From the NCBI GenBank assembly GCA_037013495.1, contig CM072806.1:21217501-21281500 (forward strand): DNA of 64,000 bases. The letters are read 5' to 3'. The notes under the pieces were generated by a model. That model did not search any database and had not been told where the DNA came from. It worked only from the letters and a program-made list of their open reading frames with translations. The DNA comes from Hippophae tibetana. Taxonomy: Eukaryota; Streptophyta; Magnoliopsida; Rosales; Elaeagnaceae. Numbering within the stretch: the stretch's first letter is position 1; every line of letters begins with the position of its first letter. Made by a program: the position numbers and the translations under genes. This document shows, one piece after another, positions 48,060 to 59,990 of this stretch.

Positions 48060-48728
48060 AAAACTTAATCAAAATTATGCTAATGGTAGCTCATTAGGGT
48101 TTATGAGGTAATTAAGGCTTAAATATAGCTCAAGTGCAATCTGGACCATCATATTAGCTTCAGATCAAGAGCTGAGATTCAAACAAGCAAAATTTATAGC
48201 ACCAACTAATCACAACGCGACATGTGGCACACGAAATTCATTGGTCGAATCAAAGCGCGACGAGTAGCAAGGGGGACCGGTCTAAGTCAATGCTTGCTAA
48301 GTCAACGCCACACGATGCAACATGATTCGTGGGAATGGATGGCAGGGCGCTTGGGTGGAATGGCTCGACGAGTAGATTGGTGACACGTGGTTTGAAGGTT
48401 TGACCGTGCTTAAACTTGAAATGAACGTTGTGCCGACATGTGGCACATGGTTCTTTGCTCCTCACACACGATGATCTACAATTTGTCGTCCCTACTTATG
48501 TGGTGTCTGCGTGGCTTGCCCAGTCAACTCCTCTACTTGCGTGGCAAGCTACGTGGTAGCTTCTGTCTTAAAAATTCATAAAACAATTCCATAAATTATA
48601 TTTTTACCCATTTTCATTAAAAAAATTATATTTTAATGTTTTTAGCCCCAAAAATACTATTTATTAAATAAAACAAATAAATATTAAGTAAAAAATATAC
48701 TAATGATTCTACTTTCATAAAGTTATCA
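48060..48728 (-). repeat. 5' LTR of the deleted gypsy element, internally truncated
   Basis: Homologous to 44570-45273 over its whole length, ending GTTATCA at 48728. The portion corresponding to 43680-44560 is missing. The deletion joins PBS-adjacent CCAAAAACTT to an internal LTR site reading CCAAAAACT, a 9 bp microhomology. Confidence 0.7.
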
Positions 48729-48733
48729 ATGCG

Positions 48734-51700
48734 CATGATATATAAGATTTTTTTTCTCCATAGACCAAAAAATCTATCTCGGTGGTGTAACTATAATGAT
48801 GTCAATTTATTCTAAAGACTTCTTTATTGTTGTCACAATTATTTTTTAATAATTACAATTTTATTTAATAATTATAAATACTAAAATATAATTAATTATC
48901 TGATTAAAAAATTTATTTTATATATTATGACATTAATAAAAATAATTGTAAGAATTTTATTACTATATCAAATAAATTTGCTTATTAAAATTAAACATAA
49001 TAAATTTTAAATTAGTATAGGTATATTTAAAAAAATTATTAAAATAGTTATTATTAATAATTAAAGAGAAAATATTTTAAATTATATAAGTTTTTTTTAA
49101 AGAAATTTTAAGAAAATAGAGGAAAGGTAGTCGAGAATGTAAAGATAGGGTAATCTCAACACGAAGTCATAACCCATGACCCATGACCCATGTTGGCATT
49201 TCCGTTGATGTTTAAATCGAGATTTTTTCACGAATTTGTCCTTTTGTAATCCATGTTTATTTATCTATATTTGATCAACATCTATATTTTCTTATTATAT
49301 ATAAAAGTGTTAATAGCATATAAATAAATTTTGGATAAAAATATCTTTATATTTTTAAATAATAACATATATTGTCATTATATTTAAAATAAATTGAAAA
49401 AAATTTAACCTAATAATCTTAAATAAAAATACTTATATAATATTAAAGAATGTAATTAATTTCTTAATAGATTCACTATATTAAGAAGTTTAATTTTAGT
49501 TTTTGTTGAAGTTGATTTATGTGCTTATTACATTTACCATACTTTTTTTAACTTAATTTTGAAATAAATGATCAAACAATGAGAATGAATAACCCTGAAA
49601 GGTGTCAAATCAATTCTGATCGTTAAGTTGGTTCCCTTATAGAGTTTAACCTAAATTAATAATGGAGATTAGAGAAATCGTATTTTATAACTGTATTATG
49701 ATGCTACTTATATAGGTTGAATTGATACAAACAAGCTTCAAAGAGAAATATTTAAATCCCATAATATATGAAAATATCTAATTTATATATTAGATAATTA
49801 TTGTAGAGAGAATATACTCTACATATACTTTATGTTCAAATTCAAACCTATCTACTAATTATACTTCTTTTGACAAGTCAAAGATAACGTAAACCAATTA
49901 AAGGATGTCACACATACCTAGTAATATTTTCTCCCAACATCAGCCTCCTAAGCTTCCTGGATTATTTCTAGTAGGCAAGGTGGTTTAACTACTTCACTTG
50001 GGTAGGGGATCACAATATGTCATGATATGGACGTCTCAATTGTCTAGGCAGCTAGTATCCATGATCTTTCTACATATTTGTAATCTTGACCTCCCAAGCT
50101 TTCCAACAACTATTTGTGCATTAAACGAAATCTCCATTGAAATGTTATGATCGGTCAAAGTTCTTAGTATAAATTCAAGATGAGCCCTATAAATTTTAAC
50201 TCCCAAATCCTAATAGTTATTTAATTAGATTTTCAATTATATCCTTAAATTTAAGCCCTTAGATCATGGGTTAGATGGACGGATGAAATTTAGCTTGGGA
50301 ACATATATATAGGTCAACCTCTATTAGTCTCATTCACCCAAGTTCATTCAATCAATTGTTAGAGATTATGTATAGATAATATCTTGCAAACAATCTTTGC
50401 TTCAGCAACCTTTTGATAAGTGAATAAAAATTCTTCTCTTTATATTTTTATCTTTAAATCTTCTTGATTTATGTATGCTCCTCATATGTGTAATGTCTTG
50501 CTACAATTAGTTTGATACTTTCTCTCGTAGTCACTTTAGACCTAGTAGCAAAAAAACATTGTCACAATAAAAAATACAAAGATAGATCTCCTAAGAGCTC
50601 AGTATATATAGAGTTGAAGTACAAAAGGATCCAACCATTGAAACAGAAAAAAATGGAGATCGGGAAAAAGAGGAATTATTGCATAAATGTTCCAATAAGG
50701 GGCACCACATAGGCATAGAGTTAGTCGAACAACCAACCGCTAGTAAACTAGACTTGGTGGTTCATCGGCCAACCAACCAAACCAATTGGGTAGCTAACAA
50801 TTTGAGTTGAGTAGATCATCCAACTAGTTGATCAGCTAGCAAGGCGAGCCAAATAATTGACTAGACATGCCAACCAATTGAGCCAACGAGACACTCAAGT
50901 GACATGCAATCTAGCCAGCCCTTATCATCCGACCGACCAGGCTGTCCGACAAGTTTCTGGCCAACCGTCCCCTATTTGATGTTAGTTGATGCATTTAGAT
51001 GAATAATAAATTTAAACCTTACTTTAAATTACTTATGATTTCATAAATTGTTATATAGTGAGTAAGGGTATTTTCCATAGAGGATTTTGAAAACTAAATT
51101 CTATTTTTTAAAATAGTGGGTTTTAGTTTTGTAAATTAAAAATTAAATTTATAAACTAAAAATTAATAAGATAAAAACAAGATCTAAAAAATACGATAAA
51201 GATTCAAATAAAAGAATAATTATAGGATCATTATCCACCACTAGCATGTATTGTAAACCAACAAAAGTATATCCTAATCACATATTTTTTTATTATACCA
51301 ACTTAGAGAAATTTACAAGATCAAAAGTCTTGAATTCTTCTTACCTATTCATTGAGTTAAATAAGCTCTTAATTCAAATTCTTTCTAATAGATAACCTAG
51401 AACAAGCTTTCTAAATTTAATCTATCAAAAACATCAATTTCAAAAAGCATATTGGATCAAGGTTAAACACATAAGCTCGATTTAGTTATATTGAGTATTA
51501 ATTCTAATTGCAAGAAATTTATCACTAATTACTTAAATTGATAAAGAGATTACATACCTAATCAACTAAATTGATTAAATGTGAATTAACCTATTTATTC
51601 AATTGTACACTTGAATAAAAAAAACACCATACAAATATTAAATTTGAAAATTAATGCATAATCAAGAAAAATGGTTTAAAAGATTATTACAAATCTTATT

Positions 51701-52535
51701 AAATATTATAATTCATGTTTAGGGCTTTGAAATCGCCCAAAATCAATTAGCTATTCATGGAAAAAAATAAATTTAGAATATTATTCGTGATAAAAATAAA
51801 AGAAAAAGAAAAAACTTAGAAATGTTGTTGTTCTTAAATCTGATCTTTAACTCCTTTGATCACCTCTTTAAATCTTGTTCTTATTTCTTGCCTCCAACTT
51901 AATTTTGTAAACTATGTATCTACATCTCTATATTTTGTGGTTGATCTTAGTTATATATTTATAATATGAGAGTTACACATGATGTAATAAGGCTTAGGGT
52001 TGTGAAGATCTAAAATAATTAGGATTTGGAATAAGTCGGATAAAGACACTAAAAGTCTACAATTTATGAACAAATCTAATAGCATAGGCCACGATGCACC
52101 TAGATTCAAGTTTCGATGCAAGGAAGTCCATGTTTCTATGAAGTCCATCCAAGAGTATTGTGTTGTGACATACAAACACTCATGCCATAATGTATAATGT
52201 TTCTCCATAATGCCCAATGATTTCGAGAGGAGTACATTATAACACACTATTTCTATGCCCCGACACACTTTTAATTCTTCAATGTTGTACTTTAACCCGT
52301 CCTTAATGTATTATGTGTAAATATTGTGTAATCAAGTCCTCCAATTTGTCATTTGTATCTTTTAATGACCAAAATACTTTAAATACATCAAAATATATCC
52401 CGTGATCCTGAAAACACATTTTTTAATATAATTAAGTAAAAAATGCAACCTTAAGACTTAATTCTCCTATTTAATTATGATAAATCACCATTTAAGCGTG
52501 CTTTTCAAGCCCTTATCAGTAGTCTTATCATCGAT
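48734..52535. other. Unassigned non-coding DNA, partly LTR-like
   Basis: No coding motif. A TATA-like ACATATATATAGG near 50300, followed by leader-like text, resembles an LTR promoter on the + strand and may belong to the gypsy ORF at 52540. The interval 50690-50970 is rich in CCAACCAA / GCCAACCA / ACTAGTTG-type short repeats, matched in the opposite sense near 60480-60600. Confidence 0.4.
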
Positions 52536-52539
52536 GTTG

Positions 52540-53590
52540 TAGCCCCGATGTTTCTTTCAAGCTCTCCTCATCGCTATCTTGTCATTTTCGTTGGCACTTC
52601 TAGCTTTACAATTATTCCCTTTGGCATTTCGATGGATGATTTCAAACTAAGTCTATGTTACGAAGTTGACTCATTGGTCCTAATTTTGACTAATTCTGTT
52701 GCCGATGAATTGAGATGTGTGTTTGAAATCCCATAAAATATTAGCATTTTTCTTCCAAATAGTCCCTTGGTTCCTAGCAATCCGCCTCTTGGGAGGATTA
52801 ACATCATTGTTGACGAGATGTTTGCAAAACTCAGACTTCTTTTCCCACCTCTGGTGTGAGAGTTCTTGTATGGAGTGGGACCCCTCCTAGGAAAATTCCA
52901 CCTAACTTTTGAAAGATTCTAGTCTCTTGCTACATTCTATGGCAAGAACATGATAGCGAGATTACTTTGGAGGAGTTAATGTATCTATACTATGTGTAGA
53001 CGGTCACAAGGGGTATGTTCAAAATCAAACCTTATGGCCACCATAAATTCATTGAGGAGTTGTCAAAATCAAATAAAGATTGGTACTTGTCTTGGTTTAT
53101 TGCAACCGGTGCCTATGATATGGCTTTCCTTAAACTCGGCCTTACTCTTACCCAATTTTTTCCCGGTAGTGAGACTTTTATATGCTTAATATTCACTACT
53201 GACTTAGATTTTTCACATTCTCTTTTATTCAAATGTTGATTCACTTTCTCAGTTCATTAAAAGTGTGTTAAGCCACTTCTGGAGATGAAAGCCTTTATTG
53301 AAGAGCTTTACTCTCTTCCTCCTATTGATTGCCACTATTAGCATTTGATGATCATCAAGAAGGTTGCATATTGGGGATTCCACCCCTCAACCTCGATTCC
53401 CAAGACTTAAAGCACTCCTCTTACTAGAGGCATGCTGTTGATGACCTATAATACACTTGTAATATTTTTTCTCTTCTTTGATCTAATCTTTAGAATTTCT
53501 GTATAAACATGTGTTTGTGACATCCTGCTTCTTAGAAGAATCAATTCCAACACCTTTTGATTCGTTTCTCAACATTTGGAATGCAGTTTA
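52540..53590 (+). pseudogene. 'Putative gypsy-type transposon' ORF, N-terminal half
   Basis: The translation shows the plant Transposase_28-like domain (PF04195) found in gypsy-associated ORFs: KILVSCYILWQEH near 52915, EITLEELMYLYYV near 52955, MFKIKPYGHHKFIEEL from 53015 and SKSNKDWYLSWFIATG near 53065. Several stops and frameshifts disable it. The ORF is cut at 53590 by the copia element and continues at 59077. Confidence 0.75.
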
Positions 53591-53837
53591 TGAAGAAATC
53601 AATGTTTGAAGAAATAATTAGAAGAAGAAATAAACGTTTCATTCATATATTTTCTTGATTTGTATCGGATATTTACATTGTTTATATAGACAAATACTAA
53701 TTACTATTTCACCAACCACCATGATTGAATTGTATGATTTACAGCTTGATTGGTAGGCACCGTGTATATTGGAAAAAATGTTTGGCGTCGGTGCAGTGAT
53801 TGTTGAATTGTGTTTGTAGTGTTTGTTGAATTCAACA
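53591..53837 (-). repeat. 3' LTR of the copia element
   Basis: Starts TGTTGAATTCAACA and ends TTGATTTCTTCA on the minus strand. It differs from the other LTR only by three C/T-type transitions. Confidence 0.97.
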
Positions 53838-53844
53838 CTCCCCC

Positions 53845-55430
53845 TCAAGTTGGTGCATATATGTCTTTCATGCCCAACTTGACTGAAACTTCTGTGAATA
53901 CTCGATATGAGACTGCTTTAGTGAGGATGTCAGCCAATTGATCTTCTGACTTAATTTTTGGCAATTCCAATGAATTTTCTTCTAACTTTTCTTTAATAAA
54001 AAATCTGTCAACTTCAACATGTTTTGTACGATCGTGTTGAACTGGATTATGCGCAATATCACATGCTGCTTTATTGTCACAAAATAACTTAATTGATTCT
54101 TTCGCAGGATATGTCAAATCTTTTAAGAGAGATTGTAACCACAAGGCCTCACAAAGCCCAAGTTCCATTCCTCTGTATTCAGCCTCTACGCTTGAACGGG
54201 CCACAACATGTTGTTTCTTACTTCTCCATGTTACAAGATTTCCCCCTACAAAAGTGAAGTAGCCTGATGTAGATCGTCTATCATTTATTGATCCAGCCCA
54301 ATCAGCATCAGTATATACTTCAATTCTAGAAAACTCTGAGTTCTTAGTGAACAATACTCCTTTTCCAGGAGCAGACTTTAAATATCTCAAAATACGAATA
54401 ACTGCATTCATATGTTGTTCTCCAGGATTATGCATAAATTGGCTGACAATACTTAAAGCATAGGCAAGGTCTGGTCTTGTGTGTGCCAAATACATCAACC
54501 TTCCAACAAGCCTTTGGTATCTTTCTTTATTTGTTGGAACTTGATCAACCTTGATACATAACTTTAATCCTTCCTCTACTGGTGTATTAGCTGGTTGACA
54601 TGCCGACATACCGGTTTCTTTTAATAAATCTAAGGCATACTTTCTTTGAGATAAGAAGATTCCTTCTGTTGATCGAGAAACCTCAATCCCAAGAAAATAT
54701 TTTAAGGAACCAAGGTCTTTCATTTCAAATTCTTTGGACAAATAAGTTTGTAGCACTTTCCTTTCTTCAAGATCATTTCCTGTTACTATCATATCATCAA
54801 CATATACAATAAGTGCAGTGATCTTACCATACCCTTTTTTTAGAAATAAAGTATGGTCTGAATTGCTTTACTTGTAGCCAAATGCCTTCATTGACCTTGT
54901 GAACCTGCCAAACCATGCTCTTGGGGATTGTTTCAATCCATACAGTGATTTTTTTTAATTTGCACACCTTTTCTCCATGGATTGTGGATTTCTTGATTCC
55001 TGGTGGTAAATCCATGTAGACTTCTTCAATTAAATCTCCATGTAGAAAGGCATTTTTTACATCAAACTGATATAATGGCCAATCTAAATTTGCAGCTAGA
55101 GATACCAAGACCCGAACAGTGTTAATTTTGGCTACATGTGCAAATGTTTCTGTATAGTCGATCCCATATGTTTGAGTGTATACTTTTGCCACCAATCTTG
55201 CTTTATATCGTTCAATCGTACCATCTGCTTGATATTTTACTGAAAAAATCCATCGACATCCAACAATTTTCTTTGTTGGTGGACGATCGACAAGCTCCCA
55301 AGTTTTATTTATTTCTAAAGATCTTAGTTCTTCATTCATAGCATCTTTCCATTTTTGGTCAGCTAAAGCTTCCTGCACACTGTTAGGAATAGATACAGCA
55401 GATAATTGATTCACAAATGATACGTTTGAT
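53845..55430 (-). pseudogene. Copia reverse transcriptase and RNase H
   Basis: The reverse transcriptase begins near ALADQKWKDAMNEELRSLE (about 55375) and runs through WIFSVKYQADGTIERYKARL and YQFDVKNAFLHGDLIEEVYM to the catalytic YVDDM near 54795. RNase H carries EVYTDADWAGS, SSVEAEYRGMELG and LFCDNKAACDIAHNP. The product ends at the TGA-type stop before 53845, directly against the polypurine tract. One extra base in a run of eight T on the + strand (54949-54956) shifts the frame before the catalytic motif, so the reverse transcriptase cannot be made as one chain from this copy as read. Confidence 0.93.
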
Positions 55431-57110
55431 TTTGACAAACGATGTTTAGACATATAGTTACTCATGGGATATTTGACTTTACTAGAAATCTCAGGTTCAT
55501 ACATGGCTTTAGGAATACCTCTGTTAGGACGTGATGGAAGTATTTTTCTGGTTGGTTCAATAGTTGGAACATCCTCTGCAAACGATTGGTTAGGTATATC
55601 AATAGCTTGTGGAGAAGGAATCTCGTACTCATTTAGTGGTAGTAAGGAACTTCCTTGATGATCTTGAAGTTGATGAGGACTTGATTCCATTTCCCTTGAG
55701 TCTTTTCTATATTGAGAGTTATTACCATCTGAATTCAAGTTATTTGTATTTTCCTCACATATAATTTTTCTTTCTTCATAAGGAAGCAATTTATATGTAA
55801 GGGTCTGAATTTCAGCATGGTTGTACTCCCCCTGAAATTCAGGTGTAGAGGAGAAATACATTGTATCTTCATGAAAAATAACATCCATAGTAGTAATCAT
55901 TTGTTTTGTAGGAGGATGATAACACCGATACCCTTTTTGTTGTATGGAATATCCTATAAAAACACAACGTATTGCTCGTGGATCCAACTTGCTACGTTGT
56001 TGTTTATGTAGGTGTACAAATGCCACACAACCAAAGACACGAGGAGGTAAATTGGGAACATTTGGTGCAACAATTGCTTCAGTGATGGCTTGTAGTGGTG
56101 TTTGGAAGTTAATGGGACTGGAAGGTACCCTTATTGATTAAATATGCAGCAGAAGTAATTGCTTCTCCCCAATAAGATAATGACATATTAGCTTCGATCA
56201 ATGAGGCACAGACAACTTCCAACAAGTGTCGATTTTTTCTTTCTGCAACTCCATTTTGTTGAGGTGTATCAACACAAGTAGTTTGATGAATAATGCCTTC
56301 TGATTGAAGATATTCTTGAAGCTCAGAACTTTTATATTCTCCTCCATTGTCACTTCTTAGAACTTGGATCTGTGTTTTATATTGAGTACGAACCATTTTA
56401 TGAAATTTTCTAAATAAGAAGTTTACCTCACTTTTAGATTTCATTAAACAGACCCAAGTCATTCTACTAAAATCATCAATAAATGTAACAAACCAACGTG
56501 ATCCTCCCAACGTAGAGACTTTGGAAGGACCCCATACATCAGAATGTATAACCATAAACGGAGATGGACTTTTATTTAAGGTTACAGGAAATGAGGAACA
56601 ATGACTTTTTGCTAGTTCACAGACATCACACTTTAAAGTAGAAAGATCTAAGCTCAAAATAAACTTGGAAATAATTTTTTCAAATATCCAAAAGAAGCAT
56701 GACCCAATCTCCTATGCCATAGCCATATATTTGATTCATCCTTGTTAGATCCAGTTGCTACCAATGCATGATTTGTTGAATCCAAGTCCAAATAATACAG
56801 GTTTCCTCGCCTAACACCACGACCAATCGTTTGCTTTGTTTGAATGTCCTTGAACACACAAAAGTCAGGCCAAAAAATAACAAAACAAGATAAAGCAGTG
56901 GTTATTTGAGAAATAGATATAAGGTTATACTCTAAAGAGGGAACAACTAGTACTGAGTCTAAATTCAAAGTACTAGTGAGAGACAAAGATCTTTCCCCAA
57001 TGACTGGGGTTGTGTTACCATTGGCAGTGCAAACAGTTTTGTGTGAGGATGGTTTTGAGATTTGTCTAGAATCGAATGTCATATGATCAGTTGCACCTGA
57101 ATCAATTATC
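55431..57110 (-). pseudogene. Copia protease and integrase
   Basis: Protease active site WIIDSGATDHMT lies near 57110-57075. The GAG-pre-integrase zinc region has WHRRLGHASFGYLKKL and CDVCELAKSH (His-His-Cys-Cys). The integrase core shows the DDE residues in HSDVWGPSKV, LRSDNGGEYKS and QQNGVAERKNRHLLE, then the C-terminal GCVFIGY-type region (AIRCVFIGYSIQQKGYRCYH). A one-base loss in a T run near 56655 and a one-base gain near 56128 break the frame. Catalytic residues themselves are intact. Confidence 0.92.
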
Positions 57111-58105
57111 CATGTATTATTAAAAACAGGAGAAAAAACTTTAAGCATCTTACCAACATGTGCTGAGGAGGTTGCAACATGATCCTTTGTTGTTTCAGCA
57201 ATGGTGGCAGTAGACATCTGTCGTGAATTTTTCTTCCGAGAGTCACGGTTGTGATCCCACCAGTCAGGATATCCCACCAGTTCAAAACATCGTTCTTTTG
57301 TATGACCCTTTTGATGACAATGGGTACATTTAAATGATGATTTATCAGTCACCTTTCGTTCTTGCTGATTGGAAAAATAACGATTTTTAGATATCATGGC
57401 GGAAGCGTCAACATCTCTAGATTTTTCCTTCAATGAGATTCGACGTACTACCTCCCGTCGAATCAAGGAATAACAACCTTCTAAATCTGGGATAGTTTCT
57501 TTTCGCAAAATTTCGCCACGAACCTGCTCAAACTCATCATCTAATCCAGCAAGGAAAATATGTATCCTTAGTCTTTCAACAGACTCTTGATATGATATTA
57601 GATCATGAGGGTCTTTCATGACCACCTTATCACGATGGTCTAGCTCTTGGAAAATTTCAGTTAACTCTCCATAATACTCTGAAAGTGATTTTCCATTTTG
57701 TCTAGAAGTAAAGGCTTTTTGGTTTAAGACAAATACCTGCAATTCATCACTTCCATCATAGAATGCTTTCGCCAAAGCACCCCAAATTTCAAGAGCAGTA
57801 GGTATGCGTAAATATCACTTCATGATTTCTGGACTCATTGACATAAGTAGCCATCTCTTCACTTTTTGATTTTCTGCATACCACTTGTTATAATTGTTTG
57901 ATGTTTTTTCGGGTTGCAAATTTTTGTCATGAATATAAGAGAGTTTTTCTCTCTCTGCAATATGCATTTCTATTATTTGAGACCAAACATCATAATTAGT
58001 CTCATTAAGAACAATTCCAGCATTAAACACACCTTCAGACTGAACAGATTGTACAACAACTGGATTTGATTTCTCCATAGGTAATGAAATTATACCCTCT
58101 GTCAT
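57111..58105 (-). pseudogene. Copia gag
   Basis: Starts at an ATG at 58105 with a short leader, then YDVWSQIIEMHIAEREKLSY, the UBN2/DUF4219-type gag core (ALAKAFYDGSDELQVFVLNQ, MKDPHDLISYQESVERLRIH, FLAGLDDEFEQVRGEILR) and the zinc knuckle CTHCHQKGHTKERC at about 57328-57287 (CX2CX4HX4C). A TGA at 57815-57817 interrupts codon 97 while the frame remains open on both sides, consistent with a single CGA-to-TGA change. Confidence 0.92.
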
Positions 58106-58259
58106 GATATTATGGTAACCAAACTAGAAAATGGTGTAATAATTTTAGGGCTAAAGAATTTTTTTTTGTGTGTTTTTTTGTGTTTTTAATATATATTTAT
58201 ACTAAACCGGATAAAAACCATAAAACCGGTTCAAATTTGGTTTAAAAAACTTGAAAAAA

Positions 58260-58620
58260 TGAACCGGACGGGTGTTAGAAATCCAGAACCGGAAAAAAAA
58301 CCGGGTTCAGACCTTTAAAATAGACCGAACCGGCCAAAAATATGGGAACTGTGAAAAACCGAGAAAACCGGGTTCAACCGAACCGCTGGCCGGACCAACC
58401 TGAGCCGAACCGCGGTGACCTGAGCCGAGCCAAGGCGCGGACCGGCTACGCCCTCGAGCCGGACCGAGCCGCGCTGCGCCGAGCCGAACCGGATGACACG
58501 TCATCATCTTCAACCTCCAGACGGCGCGTGGAGGCGCGTGGGGCGCGTGGAAAACTTACCCTCCACTTCAGGCGGCGCGTGAGGGCGCGTGGAAGGTTTT
58601 TCTTCTACTCTATTTTTACC
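58260..58620 (-). other. GC-rich leader segment of the copia element
   Basis: Between the PBS and gag lies a block far richer in GC than the rest of the window. It is built of GAACCGG, CCGAGCCG and GGCGCGTG motifs. The open frames through it on both strands have no recognisable motif and look compositional. It may be an acquired segment or a structured packaging leader. Confidence 0.6.
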
Positions 58621-58816
58621 AAAATGTTCAGAATTGTGTTTAGAGTAATCTGGTAAAATTAGGTGGGAGAAATACTGCTTAAAAATTGATGTTTGTAATT
58701 AATATTTGTAAGGGTGTTTGAATGAATTTTTTTTTCACGAGAAAAAAAATATTTTCACAGAAAGAAATCTCTGTTTTAGAGAACAAGAGTTTCAAATTTG
58801 TATAAAGCAACGACTT

Positions 58817-58829
58817 GGCTTTGATACCA
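58817..58829 (-). other. Primer-binding site of the copia element
   Basis: The minus strand reads TGGTATCAAAGCC directly against the LTR end, complementary to initiator-Met tRNA. It is identical to the PBS of the gene-capturing element at 22537-22549. Confidence 0.93.
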
Positions 58830-59076
58830 TGAAGAAATCAATGTTTGAAGAAATAATCAGAAGAAGAAATAAACGTTTCATTCATATATTTTCTTGATTT
58901 GTATCGGATATTTACATTGTTTATATAGACAAATACTAATTACTATTTCACCAACCACCATGATTGAATTGTATGATTTACAGCTTGATTGGTAGGCGCC
59001 GTGTATATTGGAAAAAATGTTTGGCGTCGGTGCAGTGATTGTTGAATTGTGTTTGCAGTGTTTGTTGAATTCAACA
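58830..59076 (-). repeat. 5' LTR of the copia element
   Basis: 247 bp partner of 53591-53837, bounded by TG…CA on the minus strand and followed outside by GTTTA. Confidence 0.97.
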
Positions 59077-59990
59077 GTTTAAGGATTGAAGTAAGTATTA
59101 GTTAGGGAAGAAAAGAGCACGCTAGACTATAACTTTTTATGATGAGGTGACCATGATGAGTGTAGAACCTAGCACTACCCAAGTCCTGCACTAAGATGTG
59201 GATGTTCTTACCATAAGGGCTCTACCATATATGAGTCCTCCACGCTCACCATCTCTCGCTTCATTTTTTGTCATAAGCAAGATTGAACTATAAGGTATTC
59301 AGATAGATGATCTCGGGAAGAAGTCAAAGAGGTTTATGGATATTATTGAGGACTTTTACAATGAGGCTCTAGCCTACATTAATCCACTAGAAGCTGTTGT
59401 GAAACATGTAGAGTGAGAGAAGGACAAGGTCACTGATTTATTGGACAAAGCCTAGGAAGAGAAGTGATTATTGAATGGTAACTTAGAGAGGTTGAATGCA
59501 ATTCATTAGGCTATTGAGAAAGCCTTGGAAGCTACTAAGACCCTGAAGAACCAATTGTAAAAAAACTTGTCTTATATGGAGTCTTGTCATGAGAGTTTGG
59601 AAGTTAAGAACCATAGATTGGAGTCCCAGACTTAAGTTGCTGTTGAAAATGCTATTAATGAATATTTTCACTCAAAAGACTTTACAATTGACACTAGCAT
59701 TTCTTGGTCCCACGAATTTGATTATGCTAAGAGAAGAATCAAGAAAGTGTATTCTAGGCTAGTTCTTTCATTTAATCATATCTCAAACTCCTCAAGAGAT
59801 GCAGCTGAGCATAATGTTTATGATGAGGCTTAGATGTTGAGGAAGGAGAGATCTTGACTAAGATGGCTCCCCAAGTTCCTATGGAAGTTGAGAACATAGT
59901 GGAGCCCCAACCCTATTCAACCTAAAATACTCAGGATGTAGACCCCATCATTGTGGTAATCCTAGATGATGCCTCTAAGGGTAAACTTCA
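59077..59990 (+). pseudogene. 'Putative gypsy-type transposon' ORF, C-terminal half
   Basis: This continues 52540-53590 beyond the copia insertion. The translation is a Glu/Lys-rich coiled-coil tail (MDIIEDFYNEALAYINPLEA, EKDKVTDLLDKA, LESQT) followed by VENAINEYFHSKDFTIDTS, a layout seen after the PF04195 domain in these plant ORFs. Scattered stops show it is dead. The 3' flank to about 60150 is T-rich with AATAATAAAGACC-type polyadenylation text. Confidence 0.6.

Larger units (their letters stand above)
43680..48728 (-). mobile_element. Deleted Ty3/gypsy element with degenerate gag
   Basis: Direct repeats of about 0.7 kb (about 44570-45273 and 48060-48728) enclose a 2.8 kb interior on the minus strand. 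A PBS-like site lies inside the right LTR, a polypurine stretch (minus-strand GTTTGAGGGTG) inside the left LTR, and a degenerate gag between. No pol sequence is present. The LTRs end TGATGAC / TGATAAC on the minus strand. No target duplication could be defined, because the left LTR's outer boundary is uncertain. Confidence 0.75.
53591..59076 (-). mobile_element. Recent Ty1/copia LTR retrotransposon
   Basis: 5486 bp. LTRs are 53591-53837 and 58830-59076, 247 bp each, differing at 3 positions by eye. Target duplication is GTTTA (53586-53590 and 59077-59081). An initiator-Met PBS (58817-58829) touches the right LTR and a polypurine tract (minus strand TTGAGGGGGAG, about 53838-53848) touches the left LTR, so it reads on the minus strand. 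Domain order gag, protease, integrase, reverse transcriptase, RNase H is that of copia. The coding region has one in-frame stop and three frameshifts. It inserted into an older gypsy-associated ORF. Confidence 0.97.

Noticed and set aside
58342..58656. Arg-rich + strand frame of 104 codons
   Set aside because: It is produced by the GC-rich leader of the minus-strand copia element; repetitive composition and no recognisable domain.
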